NCBI GenBank assembly: GCA_038329865.1
Contig: JBBQNK010000015.1
Coordinates: forward strand, 27,282 to 91,281
DNA: 64,000 nt
DNA from: JANMES01 sp038329865
GTDB taxonomy: Bacteria; Planctomycetota; Phycisphaerae; Tepidisphaerales; Tepidisphaeraceae
Direction of reading: 5' to 3'
A model generated the notes under the pieces. That model saw only the letters and a list, made by a program, of their open reading frames with translations. It had not been told where the DNA came from and did no database searches. Every line of letters begins with the position of its first letter. Position 1 is the first letter of the stretch. A program made the translations under genes and the position numbers. Below, piece by piece: positions 41,950 through 50,523 of the stretch.

Positions 41950-44900
41950 ATGGCAAAGCAAGTCAACAAACCGTTCCTGATCACGCTCACGCTCGTGCTG
42001 ATTGCTGCCATCGGCGGCGCGTTTTTCGGCATCCGGTACATCCGCGCGCACCCGCATGGCGATCCGAAAAAGCTCATGACCGAGGGCAACCAACTCCTGG
42101 CCGACAACCGTCCGATGGACGCCGCGGGAAAGTTTGGTCAGGCGGCGTTTTTCTCGCCGAACGACCCGCTCCCGATCACCCGCTACGGCGACGCGCTGTA
42201 CGAAATGGGCAAGACCGAACCGGAAAATCTCCCCAAGGCCATGGCGCAGTGGAACGCCGCGCTGCAGATCAATCCGAATTTCCTTCCGGCCCTCAAGAGC
42301 AAGCTGAATGCGTACATCGATGACATGGAAGCGTACCAGCGCCCGACGAATTTCGTCCAGGTGCGCGACACCGCCGCCCGCGTGGCGAAGATCGATCCGA
42401 CCGACTCGCGCGCCGTCAGCTACCAGTACATCGCCACGCTGTCGGCGTGGATGAACAGGCAGCAGACCGACCCGTCCAAAATCAAGGAAGCGATGGACGG
42501 CTTGCGCTCGCTCGCCAAGGCAGATCCCACCGACGCCAACATGCCTTACCAGGTCGCCCGCGGGCTCATCCAGCAGGGCCAGGACGAAATGCAGGTCCAG
42601 CACGACATGACGGCGGCGATGAGCCACTACAACGAAGCCGCCAAGCTGATGGACGATGCCGTCCGCGCTCAGCCCGGCAACGTGATGATGCTCTTGCGCG
42701 CGGGCCAGATCTACGCGATCCTCGACATCATCATCCAGCAACCATCGCTCAAGGGCGACTTTAACCGCCAGTCGGGCCTGTATCTCGATCGCGCGCGATC
42801 GCTGGTTCGCGATGACGACAAGAATTACGCCGAAGTGCAAACCGTCTTCGCCAGCCGCAAGCTGCAGAGCGGCGATCGCGCCGAGGCCGAGCGCGTCTAC
42901 CGCAACCTGCTCATGAAGCGCCCGGATGACGTGCCGGTGCGGCTGGTGCTGGCGGAAATCCTCCAGGCCGACCGCACGACGCGCAAGGAAGCCGCCGACC
43001 TGCTGGCCAAGACCGTCGCCGACGGCGAGAAACCCGGCTCGTCCAAGACGGCGCTGGCCCGCGCCTATTACCTCCGCGCGATCCTGCGATTGGCCGCCGT
43101 ACGCATGGATCTGCTTGAAGACATCAACGATCCGTCGGAGCGCAACACCATGCTCGCGACGATCGAAGCCGACATCGCCAAGGCCGAATCGAAGATGCCG
43201 GAGAACCCCGAAAGCCTGAAGGTTCGCGGCCGGCTTTACCTGATCAAGGGAGAAGTCCAGAAAGCCGTCACCGCGCTCACCAAGGCCGTGCAACTGATGG
43301 ACGCAGTATCGGCCCAGCGCGATTACGAGCTGCTCTACACGCTGGCCCGCGCCGAACTCGCCGCCCAGCAGAACGAAGCGGCCAAGCGCCTGCTCCAGCA
43401 GGTCGTCAAGGCGTTTCCCACCTATGCGCCAGCCCGTTCGCTGCTCGTAGACATTCTGCTCAACAGCAATGACGTGGCCGAGGCGAGCAACAATATCGAT
43501 GAACTCGAAAAGCAGATGCCCGGATCGCCGATCGTCGCGCGGTTCCGGATCCTGACGCTCGACCCGAAAAAGGACAAAGCCACGATCGATCGCCTGTTCA
43601 TGTTGCTGCCGCAGGATTCGATCGGGCAGATGGTCGAGAAGGCGCGGATCGCGATCATCATCGATCGGATCGACGATGCGATAAAGCTGATGGAAGCCGC
43701 CCGCGGGCTTGATCCAAAGAACGTTCGTCTTTCCGACAAGCTGGCGCGGCTGTACATCTACAAGGGCGAGCGCGATCGCGCCCTGAAAATCATCAACGAG
43801 GCGCTGGTCGTCGAACCGAAAGACCCGCAGTTGACGATCCTTCGCGACCGACTGAACAATGTTTCCACTGCAGAACTATTTAAGCGCACGGAAGATCTTA
43901 TCGAGGCCAGCATCTCCGATCCGTTGAGCCGTGCCTTGCAGATGGCCTTGCTCGAACGACTGCGCGGCAACGCCAAGGGGTTGTACGACAACCTGATCGC
44001 CGCAGAGAAAATCGCCCCGCAGGACCCACGCGTGCAGGAGCAGTTGTTCGAGTACTACCTGGCCACCAAGCAATGGGATGCCGCCGCCAAGTACATTGAT
44101 CCGCTCACCAAGGCCAACTACGGCGGGTCGGGCGGTTTGATTTATCGCTGGAAACTAGCATCAACGCGTGGCGATCTGCAGTCGGCCGTTTCGATCGGGC
44201 GCGAATTCACCCAGAAAATGCCCGAGTTCGCGACAAGCTGGATCGTGCTGGGCCAGTCACTGTCATTTACCGGTCAATATGAAGAGGCGCTTCGGTGTTT
44301 CAAGACGGCTCGCGATCTCCAGAGCTCTAATCGCGACGCGATCAAAGCGGCCGTCGATTGCCTTTACGCGTTGAACCGCCCGACCGAGGCGCGGCCGATC
44401 ATCACCGAGGCACGCCGGCTTTATCCGACTGATCTCGGTCTGGCGGAAATGGAACTCGAGTGGGAACTGAAGTACGGCGACCCGAAGAAGGCGCTCGACC
44501 CGCTGAAAGCGAACGTGCAAAAGGAGCCCAATCAGGTCGTGCACTACCTGAACCTCGCACAGGCGTACTACCGCATGTCTACGCTGGCCGGAACGCCCGC
44601 GGAGCAGACCGCCAACCTGTCGCAGGGGATGGAAACGCTCAAGGCCGCTATCTCACTCTTCCCCGATGAGATTCAGCCGTACATCAACCTGGCGGAGATG
44701 CAGAGCATCGCCAAGGACCGCGCGTCGGCCGAGGCGACGCTCAAGCAGATGTGCGCGCAACCGAAATTAAAGGACCTGCCGGAACCGAAGTACGTTCTGG
44801 CGGAGTTTTACATCAAGGGCGACCAATCCAAGTTGGCGGAGCAGCCGCTGCGCGACGCCGTGGCGGTCGCGCCGAAAAACGCGGAGTACCGGCGGAAGCT

Positions 44901-46542
44901 GGCGGTCTATCTTGCGTCGCAGGATCGCGTGGACGACGCGATTGCCGCACTGGATGCCGCCGGCGCTGACTCAAACAGTCCGATTCTGATGACGTCGCGG
45001 CTGGAAATCCTCGCCAGCGCCGGTCGCTACACCGCCGCCGAAGCCGCCGTCAACGTGGCGATCAAGGACCATCCGACCGACGCGAACTGGTATGCGATCC
45101 TGGCCAACGCGCTGTACAATCAGAGCAAGTTCGATGCCGCCATCGCTTCGGCCGAGAAAGCCCTTGCGATCGACCCGAGAAACAATCGCGCCCTGATCAC
45201 CCGCGCGATGTCGAAGCTCAATCGCCCGGGCGGCGACCTGAGCGAGGCGATTAAGGACCTCGAAGCGTATCGCGATCTCAACCCGCAGGACAACAACGTC
45301 CGCCGACTGCTGGCGGACGCATACATGCGTCGCCAACGGCCTGATGACGCGACCCGCGAGTTGGAAATCGCACTCCACAATTCACCCGAGGACCGGCAGG
45401 TTCGTTCGACGCTGCTTGAGTACTATCGCACCACGCAGCGTTGGAGCGACGGCGATCAGATCGTGAAAGACGCGCAGTCGATCGACAAGCTGATGAAAGA
45501 CCCAGAGTGGCTTTCGGCTGAGTCGACGTGGATGGTGGTGCGCCACCAGTGGCCGCAGGCGCTGGAGAAAATCCGGTCGGCCATGTACTACGCGCCGAAG
45601 GATCCGCGGTACGTTCAGTTGTTCATGAGTGTCCTGCTCAGCACACAGAACGAATCGACGCTGCTGCGCGAAACCGAACCGATGATCGCCGCTGACCCGG
45701 GCCGGTGGTGGATCTACCAGGCGCGCGGCCTGGCGCGCAAGGCGATGAAGAACGACGCGATGGCCGAGACGGAATTCAGCAAGGCCGTCAATACGGCGTT
45801 GGCGCTGAAAGACCCCGACGCAGTCGAAACGACGATCAGCACGATGCGGCAGCAGGTCAGTCCTGATAAGGCGCTACAGCTCATTGAGCCGCACGCTGCC
45901 GAAAACTTGCGGTATCTGATCTCGACGGCATCGCTCTATCTGCAGATGGGGAACGACGATGCCTGTCTCAAAAATGTCGCGAACTTGATGAATCAGGTCG
46001 ATGCCGCTTCGCCGGATATCCAGGCGCGAATCCTGACTTTCTGCGGCGCGGCGTATTCGGCCGTCAAGCCGCAGCAGACCGATAACGCGATCAAGGCGTA
46101 CGAGCGACTGGTGAAGCTCCAGCCTGATAATCCGGAAGCGCTGAACCAGCTCGCATGGCTGCTCGCAACGGGCATCAAACCCGAGCGCCCGCAGGACGCT
46201 TTGCAGTACAGCACCAGGGCCTATAACCTGATTTCGGGGGCAAATCGGTTCAGTCCCACAATCTTTGATACCCAGGGTTGGGTGCTGTATTTGTGCGGAA
46301 AAGTGGATGACGCGGTTTTAATTCTCCGGCAGGTCGTGGAGCAGACCCCGGCAAATATTGACGCGCGGTATCACCTGGGAATGGCTTACAAGAAGCAGGA
46401 TAAGCGTGACGAGGCCGCCGCGCAATTCTCTGCGGCAAAGCAACTTATAGATACTGCGGAGAGCGCCAAGGCACCGGTCGATGCGGAGTTGAAGAAGGCC
46501 GTGTTAACCGCAATCGAACAGTTGAGCTCGTTAAAACCTTGA
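41950..46542 (+). CDS. Giant tetratricopeptide-repeat protein, membrane-anchored
   Basis: A 1530-residue protein. Residues 8-28 form a membrane anchor (FLITLTLVLIAAIGGAFFGI). The rest is almost entirely helical TPR repeats of about 34 residues. Visible repeat words include ALxxxPxxxxA patterns such as ALQINPNFLPALKSK, KRLLQQVVKAFPTYAPARSLL, ALAIDPRNNRALI and RLVKLQPDNPEALNQLAWLLA. Large TPR proteins of this kind accompany exosortase/PEP-CTERM export loci and probably scaffold or regulate the envelope complex. It starts 24 bp after the EpsI-like gene, in the same operon. I see no enzymatic domain. The C-terminal 60 residues are a charged helix. Confidence 0.88.
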   Translation: MAKQVNKPFLITLTLVLIAAIGGAFFGIRYIRAHPHGDPKKLMTEGNQLLADNRPMDAAGKFGQAAFFSPNDPLPITRYGDALYEMGKTEPENLPKAMAQWNAALQINPNFLPALKSKLNAYIDDMEAYQRPTNFVQVRDTAARVAKIDPTDSRAVSYQYIATLSAWMNRQQTDPSKIKEAMDGLRSLAKADPTDANMPYQVARGLIQQGQDEMQVQHDMTAAMSHYNEAAKLMDDAVRAQPGNVMMLLRAGQIYAILDIIIQQPSLKGDFNRQSGLYLDRARSLVRDDDKNYAEVQTVFASRKLQSGDRAEAERVYRNLLMKRPDDVPVRLVLAEILQADRTTRKEAADLLAKTVADGEKPGSSKTALARAYYLRAILRLAAVRMDLLEDINDPSERNTMLATIEADIAKAESKMPENPESLKVRGRLYLIKGEVQKAVTALTKAVQLMDAVSAQRDYELLYTLARAELAAQQNEAAKRLLQQVVKAFPTYAPARSLLVDILLNSNDVAEASNNIDELEKQMPGSPIVARFRILTLDPKKDKATIDRLFMLLPQDSIGQMVEKARIAIIIDRIDDAIKLMEAARGLDPKNVRLSDKLARLYIYKGERDRALKIINEALVVEPKDPQLTILRDRLNNVSTAELFKRTEDLIEASISDPLSRALQMALLERLRGNAKGLYDNLIAAEKIAPQDPRVQEQLFEYYLATKQWDAAAKYIDPLTKANYGGSGGLIYRWKLASTRGDLQSAVSIGREFTQKMPEFATSWIVLGQSLSFTGQYEEALRCFKTARDLQSSNRDAIKAAVDCLYALNRPTEARPIITEARRLYPTDLGLAEMELEWELKYGDPKKALDPLKANVQKEPNQVVHYLNLAQAYYRMSTLAGTPAEQTANLSQGMETLKAAISLFPDEIQPYINLAEMQSIAKDRASAEATLKQMCAQPKLKDLPEPKYVLAEFYIKGDQSKLAEQPLRDAVAVAPKNAEYRRKLAVYLASQDRVDDAIAALDAAGADSNSPILMTSRLEILASAGRYTAAEAAVNVAIKDHPTDANWYAILANALYNQSKFDAAIASAEKALAIDPRNNRALITRAMSKLNRPGGDLSEAIKDLEAYRDLNPQDNNVRRLLADAYMRRQRPDDATRELEIALHNSPEDRQVRSTLLEYYRTTQRWSDGDQIVKDAQSIDKLMKDPEWLSAESTWMVVRHQWPQALEKIRSAMYYAPKDPRYVQLFMSVLLSTQNESTLLRETEPMIAADPGRWWIYQARGLARKAMKNDAMAETEFSKAVNTALALKDPDAVETTISTMRQQVSPDKALQLIEPHAAENLRYLISTASLYLQMGNDDACLKNVANLMNQVDAASPDIQARILTFCGAAYSAVKPQQTDNAIKAYERLVKLQPDNPEALNQLAWLLATGIKPERPQDALQYSTRAYNLISGANRFSPTIFDTQGWVLYLCGKVDDAVLILRQVVEQTPANIDARYHLGMAYKKQDKRDEAAAQFSAAKQLIDTAESAKAPVDAELKKAVLTAIEQLSSLKP

Positions 46543-46565
46543 TGGATACTTACCAAATATAATTA

Positions 46566-46595
46566 TGGACTCGCCGATCAAGCGTGTGCTATATT
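46566..46595 (+). promoter_or_regulatory. Candidate sigma-70-type promoter of the Wzc-like gene
   Basis: TGGACT, then 18 nt, then TATATT resembles -35/-10 boxes. A perfect GGAGGCCTCC palindrome lies just downstream at about 46601-46612. The pattern is weak on its own. Confidence 0.3.
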
Positions 46596-46672
46596 GAATT
46601 GGGAGGCCTCCGTCGTTACGGCTGGCAAATGCATAAACGCCCGGCTTTAAATAGCCGACGTGGAGTGGAGAT

Positions 46673-48928
46673 ATGACGACTTTACCTCAGACGACCCCCA
46701 TTCGCATGCCAAGGCCGAATGGGAGCAATACGGGTGTCGCGTTACCGGGCGTTGGTCCGGTACCGGCGATGGTGGCGGGGCAGCAGGGACTAAGTCTGGC
46801 CGACGCATGGCGCGTCATCCGTGGGCACATGTGGCTCATCGTGGTGATGGTCTGCATTTCCGCTGTCGCCGGTTTCTTCATCAATGGGTATCTGGAACGC
46901 TACTACTCGCGATACACCGCCACGGGTCTCATCCAGTTTCAGCCGACTTCTACGTACGATCCCGTTCACAATCCTGATCCCCGCATCGACTACGGTGCAC
47001 TTGCCCTCGAACTGGCCACGCAGGCGCAGATGCTTAAGCATGACGCGCTTCTGACCAAGGTTCTGATCAATCCTTCCAGTGAAATTCGCCAGACGCGATG
47101 GTACCAGCAGTTCCCCAGTGCCCAGGCCGCGAAGATTGAACTGGCCAAGGAATTTACCGTCACGCCGATCGTCAACACGCGCCTGATCCAGGTGGCCATG
47201 ACCACGCCGATCGCCGTGGACAGCAAAACGATCGTGACGGAAATCACGCAGCAGCACATCATTGATCAAAAGGAATTGGCGACTGAAAAGATGCGCCTCC
47301 GCACCAGCATGCTGGCGCAGCGGCTCAAGGCCATCGATTCCAAAAAGCAGGAACGCCAATTGGAAATTCGCGAGAAATCCGTTCGCCTTCAGCAGGCCGG
47401 ATGGGACGTAAACGGCGGGGCGAACAGCAAGCGTGCGGAAGAAGCGCAGCTCTCCACGACGCAGTCCAACATCGCCGCCACCATCAACAATTTGCAGACG
47501 CGCCTGGATTCAACGCTCGCCCAAATCAATCGCGGCGAAGATCCGGTCGAGCTGACCAACTACGTCGAAGGCGATCCGACCATCGCCATGTATCGGAACC
47601 AGATCGATTCGATCGATATGGCCCTTTCAATGAATGCGTCGGCGCCGAACAATCCAAGCACAGTTCGGATGACCGCTACGCGTGACATCTACGTAAAAAA
47701 ACTCGCCGAAGCACGGGGCGAGAAGAGTGCCGACTACCGCAAAACGATGGTCGACGGCTTGACTAACTCCATCGCCGCGGACAAGGCGCAGTTCCAGGCC
47801 GTCAGCGCTCAGCTGGAAAAGGTGAAGCAGGAAATCGCCGACCTTTCGAATGTCTATCGCCAGTTCCTTGTTGCCAAGGATGAAGAGTTTGCCCTTCGCA
47901 GCGAGTCGCACGATCTGCAGGAGCAGATCGATCAGATCAACCAATTCGGTAATCTCGAGAACAGCGGTGTGACTTGGTCGACTAGGCCGACCACCCCAGA
48001 AGCGCCGAGCTTCCCGAAAATGTCTGCCACGATGACGATGTCGATCCTCGCGGGCCTGAGCATGGCCCTGGCGATTGCCTTCCTGCGTGAGCTGACCAAT
48101 ACGACCGTTCGCTCGCCGCGTGACATCACCCGTATCGGGCAGCTCAACCTGCTGGGCATGGTGTCGGACATCAACGACGACGCTCAATCCGCCGGCGCGA
48201 AATTGCCGCTGGTTATCTTCGAAGCCCCGCACGCGATCCTTGCAGAGCAGTTCCGCCAGGTTCGCACGCGGATGCAGCACGCGGCGTCGCTCGACTCGAC
48301 GCGCAGCATTCTCATCACCAGCCCCGGCGCCGGCGACGGCAAGAGCACGGTCGCCTGCAACCTCGCCGCCGGTCTGGCCCTTAACGGGCGGCGCATCCTG
48401 CTCGTCGATGCCAACTTCCGCCGGCCGGAACTTCATAAGATCTTCAACCTCACCAACGAGGCGGGCTTCAGCGATGCGCTCAACCAGCTCGACACGCTGC
48501 CGCAGAACATTCACGAGAGCCAGGTCCCGAACCTGGCGATCCTGACCAGCGGCCCCAAGCCCGTCAACGCCACCGAACTTTTCGAAAGCCAGCTCCTTGT
48601 TGACTTCATCGAAAAGGCGCTGGAAGAATTCGACCACGTGGTGTTCGACTCCGGCCCGCTGCTGGTGGTCTCCGAAACGGTCGCACTCGCTCCGCGAGTC
48701 GATGGAGTGGTGACGGTTGTCCGAGCCCGCCATAACAGTCGCGGCCTGCTCGTCCGCATGCGTGATACGCTGCGGCAGCTGAAGGCCGAGCACCTGGGCG
48801 TGTTGCTCAATGGTGTCCGCGCTCAGGGCGGCGGCTATTACGGGCGGAACATCAAGGCGTACTACGCCTACATGGACGACGGCACGGTTTCGCAGCCGAT
48901 CCCGGTCGAAACGACTCCAGCGGCTTAA
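46673..48928 (+). CDS. Wzc-like chain-length determinant / bacterial tyrosine kinase
   Basis: A 751-residue fusion. The Wzz region has an N-terminal membrane segment (MWLIVVMVCISAVAGFFI, about residue 52-70), a long periplasmic coiled-coil part (about 75-450) and a second membrane segment with the Pro motif near 455. The cytosolic kinase has Walker A GAGDGKST (about 552-559), Walker A' LLVDANFRRPEL and Walker B HVVFDSGPLLVV. The C-terminus carries a Tyr cluster (GGYYGRNIKAYYAYMDD) for autophosphorylation. It controls polymer length and export together with the Wza-like protein at 38579. No cognate phosphatase gene is adjacent. Confidence 0.93.
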   Translation: MTTLPQTTPIRMPRPNGSNTGVALPGVGPVPAMVAGQQGLSLADAWRVIRGHMWLIVVMVCISAVAGFFINGYLERYYSRYTATGLIQFQPTSTYDPVHNPDPRIDYGALALELATQAQMLKHDALLTKVLINPSSEIRQTRWYQQFPSAQAAKIELAKEFTVTPIVNTRLIQVAMTTPIAVDSKTIVTEITQQHIIDQKELATEKMRLRTSMLAQRLKAIDSKKQERQLEIREKSVRLQQAGWDVNGGANSKRAEEAQLSTTQSNIAATINNLQTRLDSTLAQINRGEDPVELTNYVEGDPTIAMYRNQIDSIDMALSMNASAPNNPSTVRMTATRDIYVKKLAEARGEKSADYRKTMVDGLTNSIAADKAQFQAVSAQLEKVKQEIADLSNVYRQFLVAKDEEFALRSESHDLQEQIDQINQFGNLENSGVTWSTRPTTPEAPSFPKMSATMTMSILAGLSMALAIAFLRELTNTTVRSPRDITRIGQLNLLGMVSDINDDAQSAGAKLPLVIFEAPHAILAEQFRQVRTRMQHAASLDSTRSILITSPGAGDGKSTVACNLAAGLALNGRRILLVDANFRRPELHKIFNLTNEAGFSDALNQLDTLPQNIHESQVPNLAILTSGPKPVNATELFESQLLVDFIEKALEEFDHVVFDSGPLLVVSETVALAPRVDGVVTVVRARHNSRGLLVRMRDTLRQLKAEHLGVLLNGVRAQGGGYYGRNIKAYYAYMDDGTVSQPIPVETTPAA

Positions 48929-48955
48929 GTCGGGACTTCAACCTGTTGAGACTTC

Positions 48956-48986
48956 AATCGGCCCGCGGTTTTACCGCGGGCCGATT
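48956..48986 (+). terminator. Terminator hairpin after the Wzc-like gene
   Basis: Perfect 13-bp stem AATCGGCCCGCGG and complement over a TTTTA loop, followed by CCTTAGTTTCATTTTT. It lies 28 nt after the stop and marks the end of the export module transcript. Confidence 0.85.
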
Positions 48987-49118
48987 CCTTAGTTTCATTT
49001 TTGGTCTTTGCCATCCCAAATGATCACAAAATTGATCTGGCGATTGATCCACTGTAAATCGGTTGATATAGTCTTGGCGTCGGTTCAAGTCGCAAAGTCA
49101 CTGTGATGGAGTTCCCCA

Positions 49119-50135
49119 TTGGCCGGATTAGCTGAAATCGCGAAGGAACTCAATGTTTCTTCCTCGTTGGTTTCTAAGGTGCTCAACGGGCGTCTGGGAA
49201 CGACGCGTGTGAGCGCCAAAACCGTCCAGGCGATCGAAGCTCAGGCCAAGCGGTTGAACTATCGCCGAAACGCGTCGGCCTCCGCGCTGGCGACGGGACG
49301 GCAGAACGTCCTGGGCCTGTTCATTCACAGGGTCGGCGTCGCGGGCAGCGGCATTGTCGACGCCATGATCCACGGCGTATCGGCCGAGGCGGCGGTCCAT
49401 CATAAACGGCTCCTCATCCACTTCTTCGAAACGATGAATGAGTTCCTGGAGCTGCGCGATTCCCTTCAGCGTAGTGTGATGGACGGCCTGATCGTCGGTG
49501 GTCTTTACCACAAGGAAATGGCGGAGATCCTGAACGACGTCAGCTCTAACGGTCTGCCTGTCATCACGTTGCTCGAGGGCCAGTTCGACAAACGCATCTC
49601 CAACGTCGGTATGCGCCAGACGGAAATCGGGAGGAAAGCGACGTCGCATCTCATTGCGCGCGGCTGCAATCGCATCGCGCATTTTCGCCGCGTGGATGCT
49701 CGATTCGAAGGCTATCGCGCCGCACTCAACGAGGCAGGCCTGCGATTTGATCCCGATCTCGCCGTTCAGGTGAAAGACTACGAACACACCACCGGCAGCG
49801 AGGCGGTGGAAGACCTCCTGCAGCGCGGGATAGAATTCGACGGCATTTTCGCCGCGTCCGATCAGTTGGCTGTCGGTGCGATGCACGCCCTCGTAGGTCG
49901 CGGCCAGCAGATACCGCAGGACGTCAAGATCATCGGAGTCGACAATTCGCCGTTCTGCGAATTCACTTACGTTCCGCTCAGTTCCGTCAGCCAGTCTGAA
50001 TACGAGCGGGGTCGCATGGCTTTAAGAATGCTCGTTGAGCAGGCGGAGTCGATTGAACCGGTTCAACCGCAGGCGATCTGGTTTGAGCCTGTATTGCTTG
50101 AGCGAGAGTCCACAAGATTGATAGACGTGATCTAA
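49119..50135 (+). CDS. LacI/GalR-family transcriptional regulator
   Basis: A 338-residue DNA-binding repressor. Residues 1-48 are the LacI HTH with hinge (GLAEIAKELNVSSSLVSKVLNGRLG, then KRLNYRRNASASALATG). The ligand-binding domain follows, with VLGLFIHRV at the start and FAASDQLAVGAMHALVGRG and DNSPFCEFTYVPLSSV near the end. The effector is not predictable. The start is TTG at 49119, 7 nt after GGAG. It sits between the export module and the large PEP-CTERM gene in the same direction, so it may control one of them. Confidence 0.92.
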   Translation: MAGLAEIAKELNVSSSLVSKVLNGRLGTTRVSAKTVQAIEAQAKRLNYRRNASASALATGRQNVLGLFIHRVGVAGSGIVDAMIHGVSAEAAVHHKRLLIHFFETMNEFLELRDSLQRSVMDGLIVGGLYHKEMAEILNDVSSNGLPVITLLEGQFDKRISNVGMRQTEIGRKATSHLIARGCNRIAHFRRVDARFEGYRAALNEAGLRFDPDLAVQVKDYEHTTGSEAVEDLLQRGIEFDGIFAASDQLAVGAMHALVGRGQQIPQDVKIIGVDNSPFCEFTYVPLSSVSQSEYERGRMALRMLVEQAESIEPVQPQAIWFEPVLLERESTRLIDVI

Positions 50136-50523
50136 GCGACGAAGCGACCAGCGAAACTGCCGACGCGTCGCCTTCGTTCAGTCCGCACGGTGTGGAGATC
50201 AGGCCGCCGCGCTTCTAAGTGAATTCTCCTGCAGTTCCTGTCAACTCCGCTCGAAATTGAAGAAGTTCAAATCGTCGCATTGGTTTTATTTAAGTTTTTC
50301 AGACGGCGAAATACATGCACTGTCTATAGTCCGAAACCCCCAACTTGCCCAAAAGTAAATATCGCGATGGCAACTCCCTCAAATGCAATCGCCGGGTCTC
50401 GGTCACTAAATAGAGCAAAGGATTTGCGTTTTGGGGTTGCTTTGCGGTCACTTATGTCCAATAATTCGGCGTGCACTGGTGCTATCAGTGCAACATTTCG
50501 TTTCGCGGAAAGGAAACCAATTC
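50136..50523 (+). promoter_or_regulatory. 388-bp intergenic region upstream of PEP-CTERM gene
   Basis: No gene is seen. It is more A/T-rich than its surroundings. A short inverted repeat TTGAA-GAAG-TTCAA at about 50257-50270 could be an operator, and TATAGT near 50325 could be a -10 box. A GGAAAGGAAACC ribosome site precedes the ATG at 50524. This is the likely target of the upstream LacI-type regulator, but that is inference. Confidence 0.35.
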
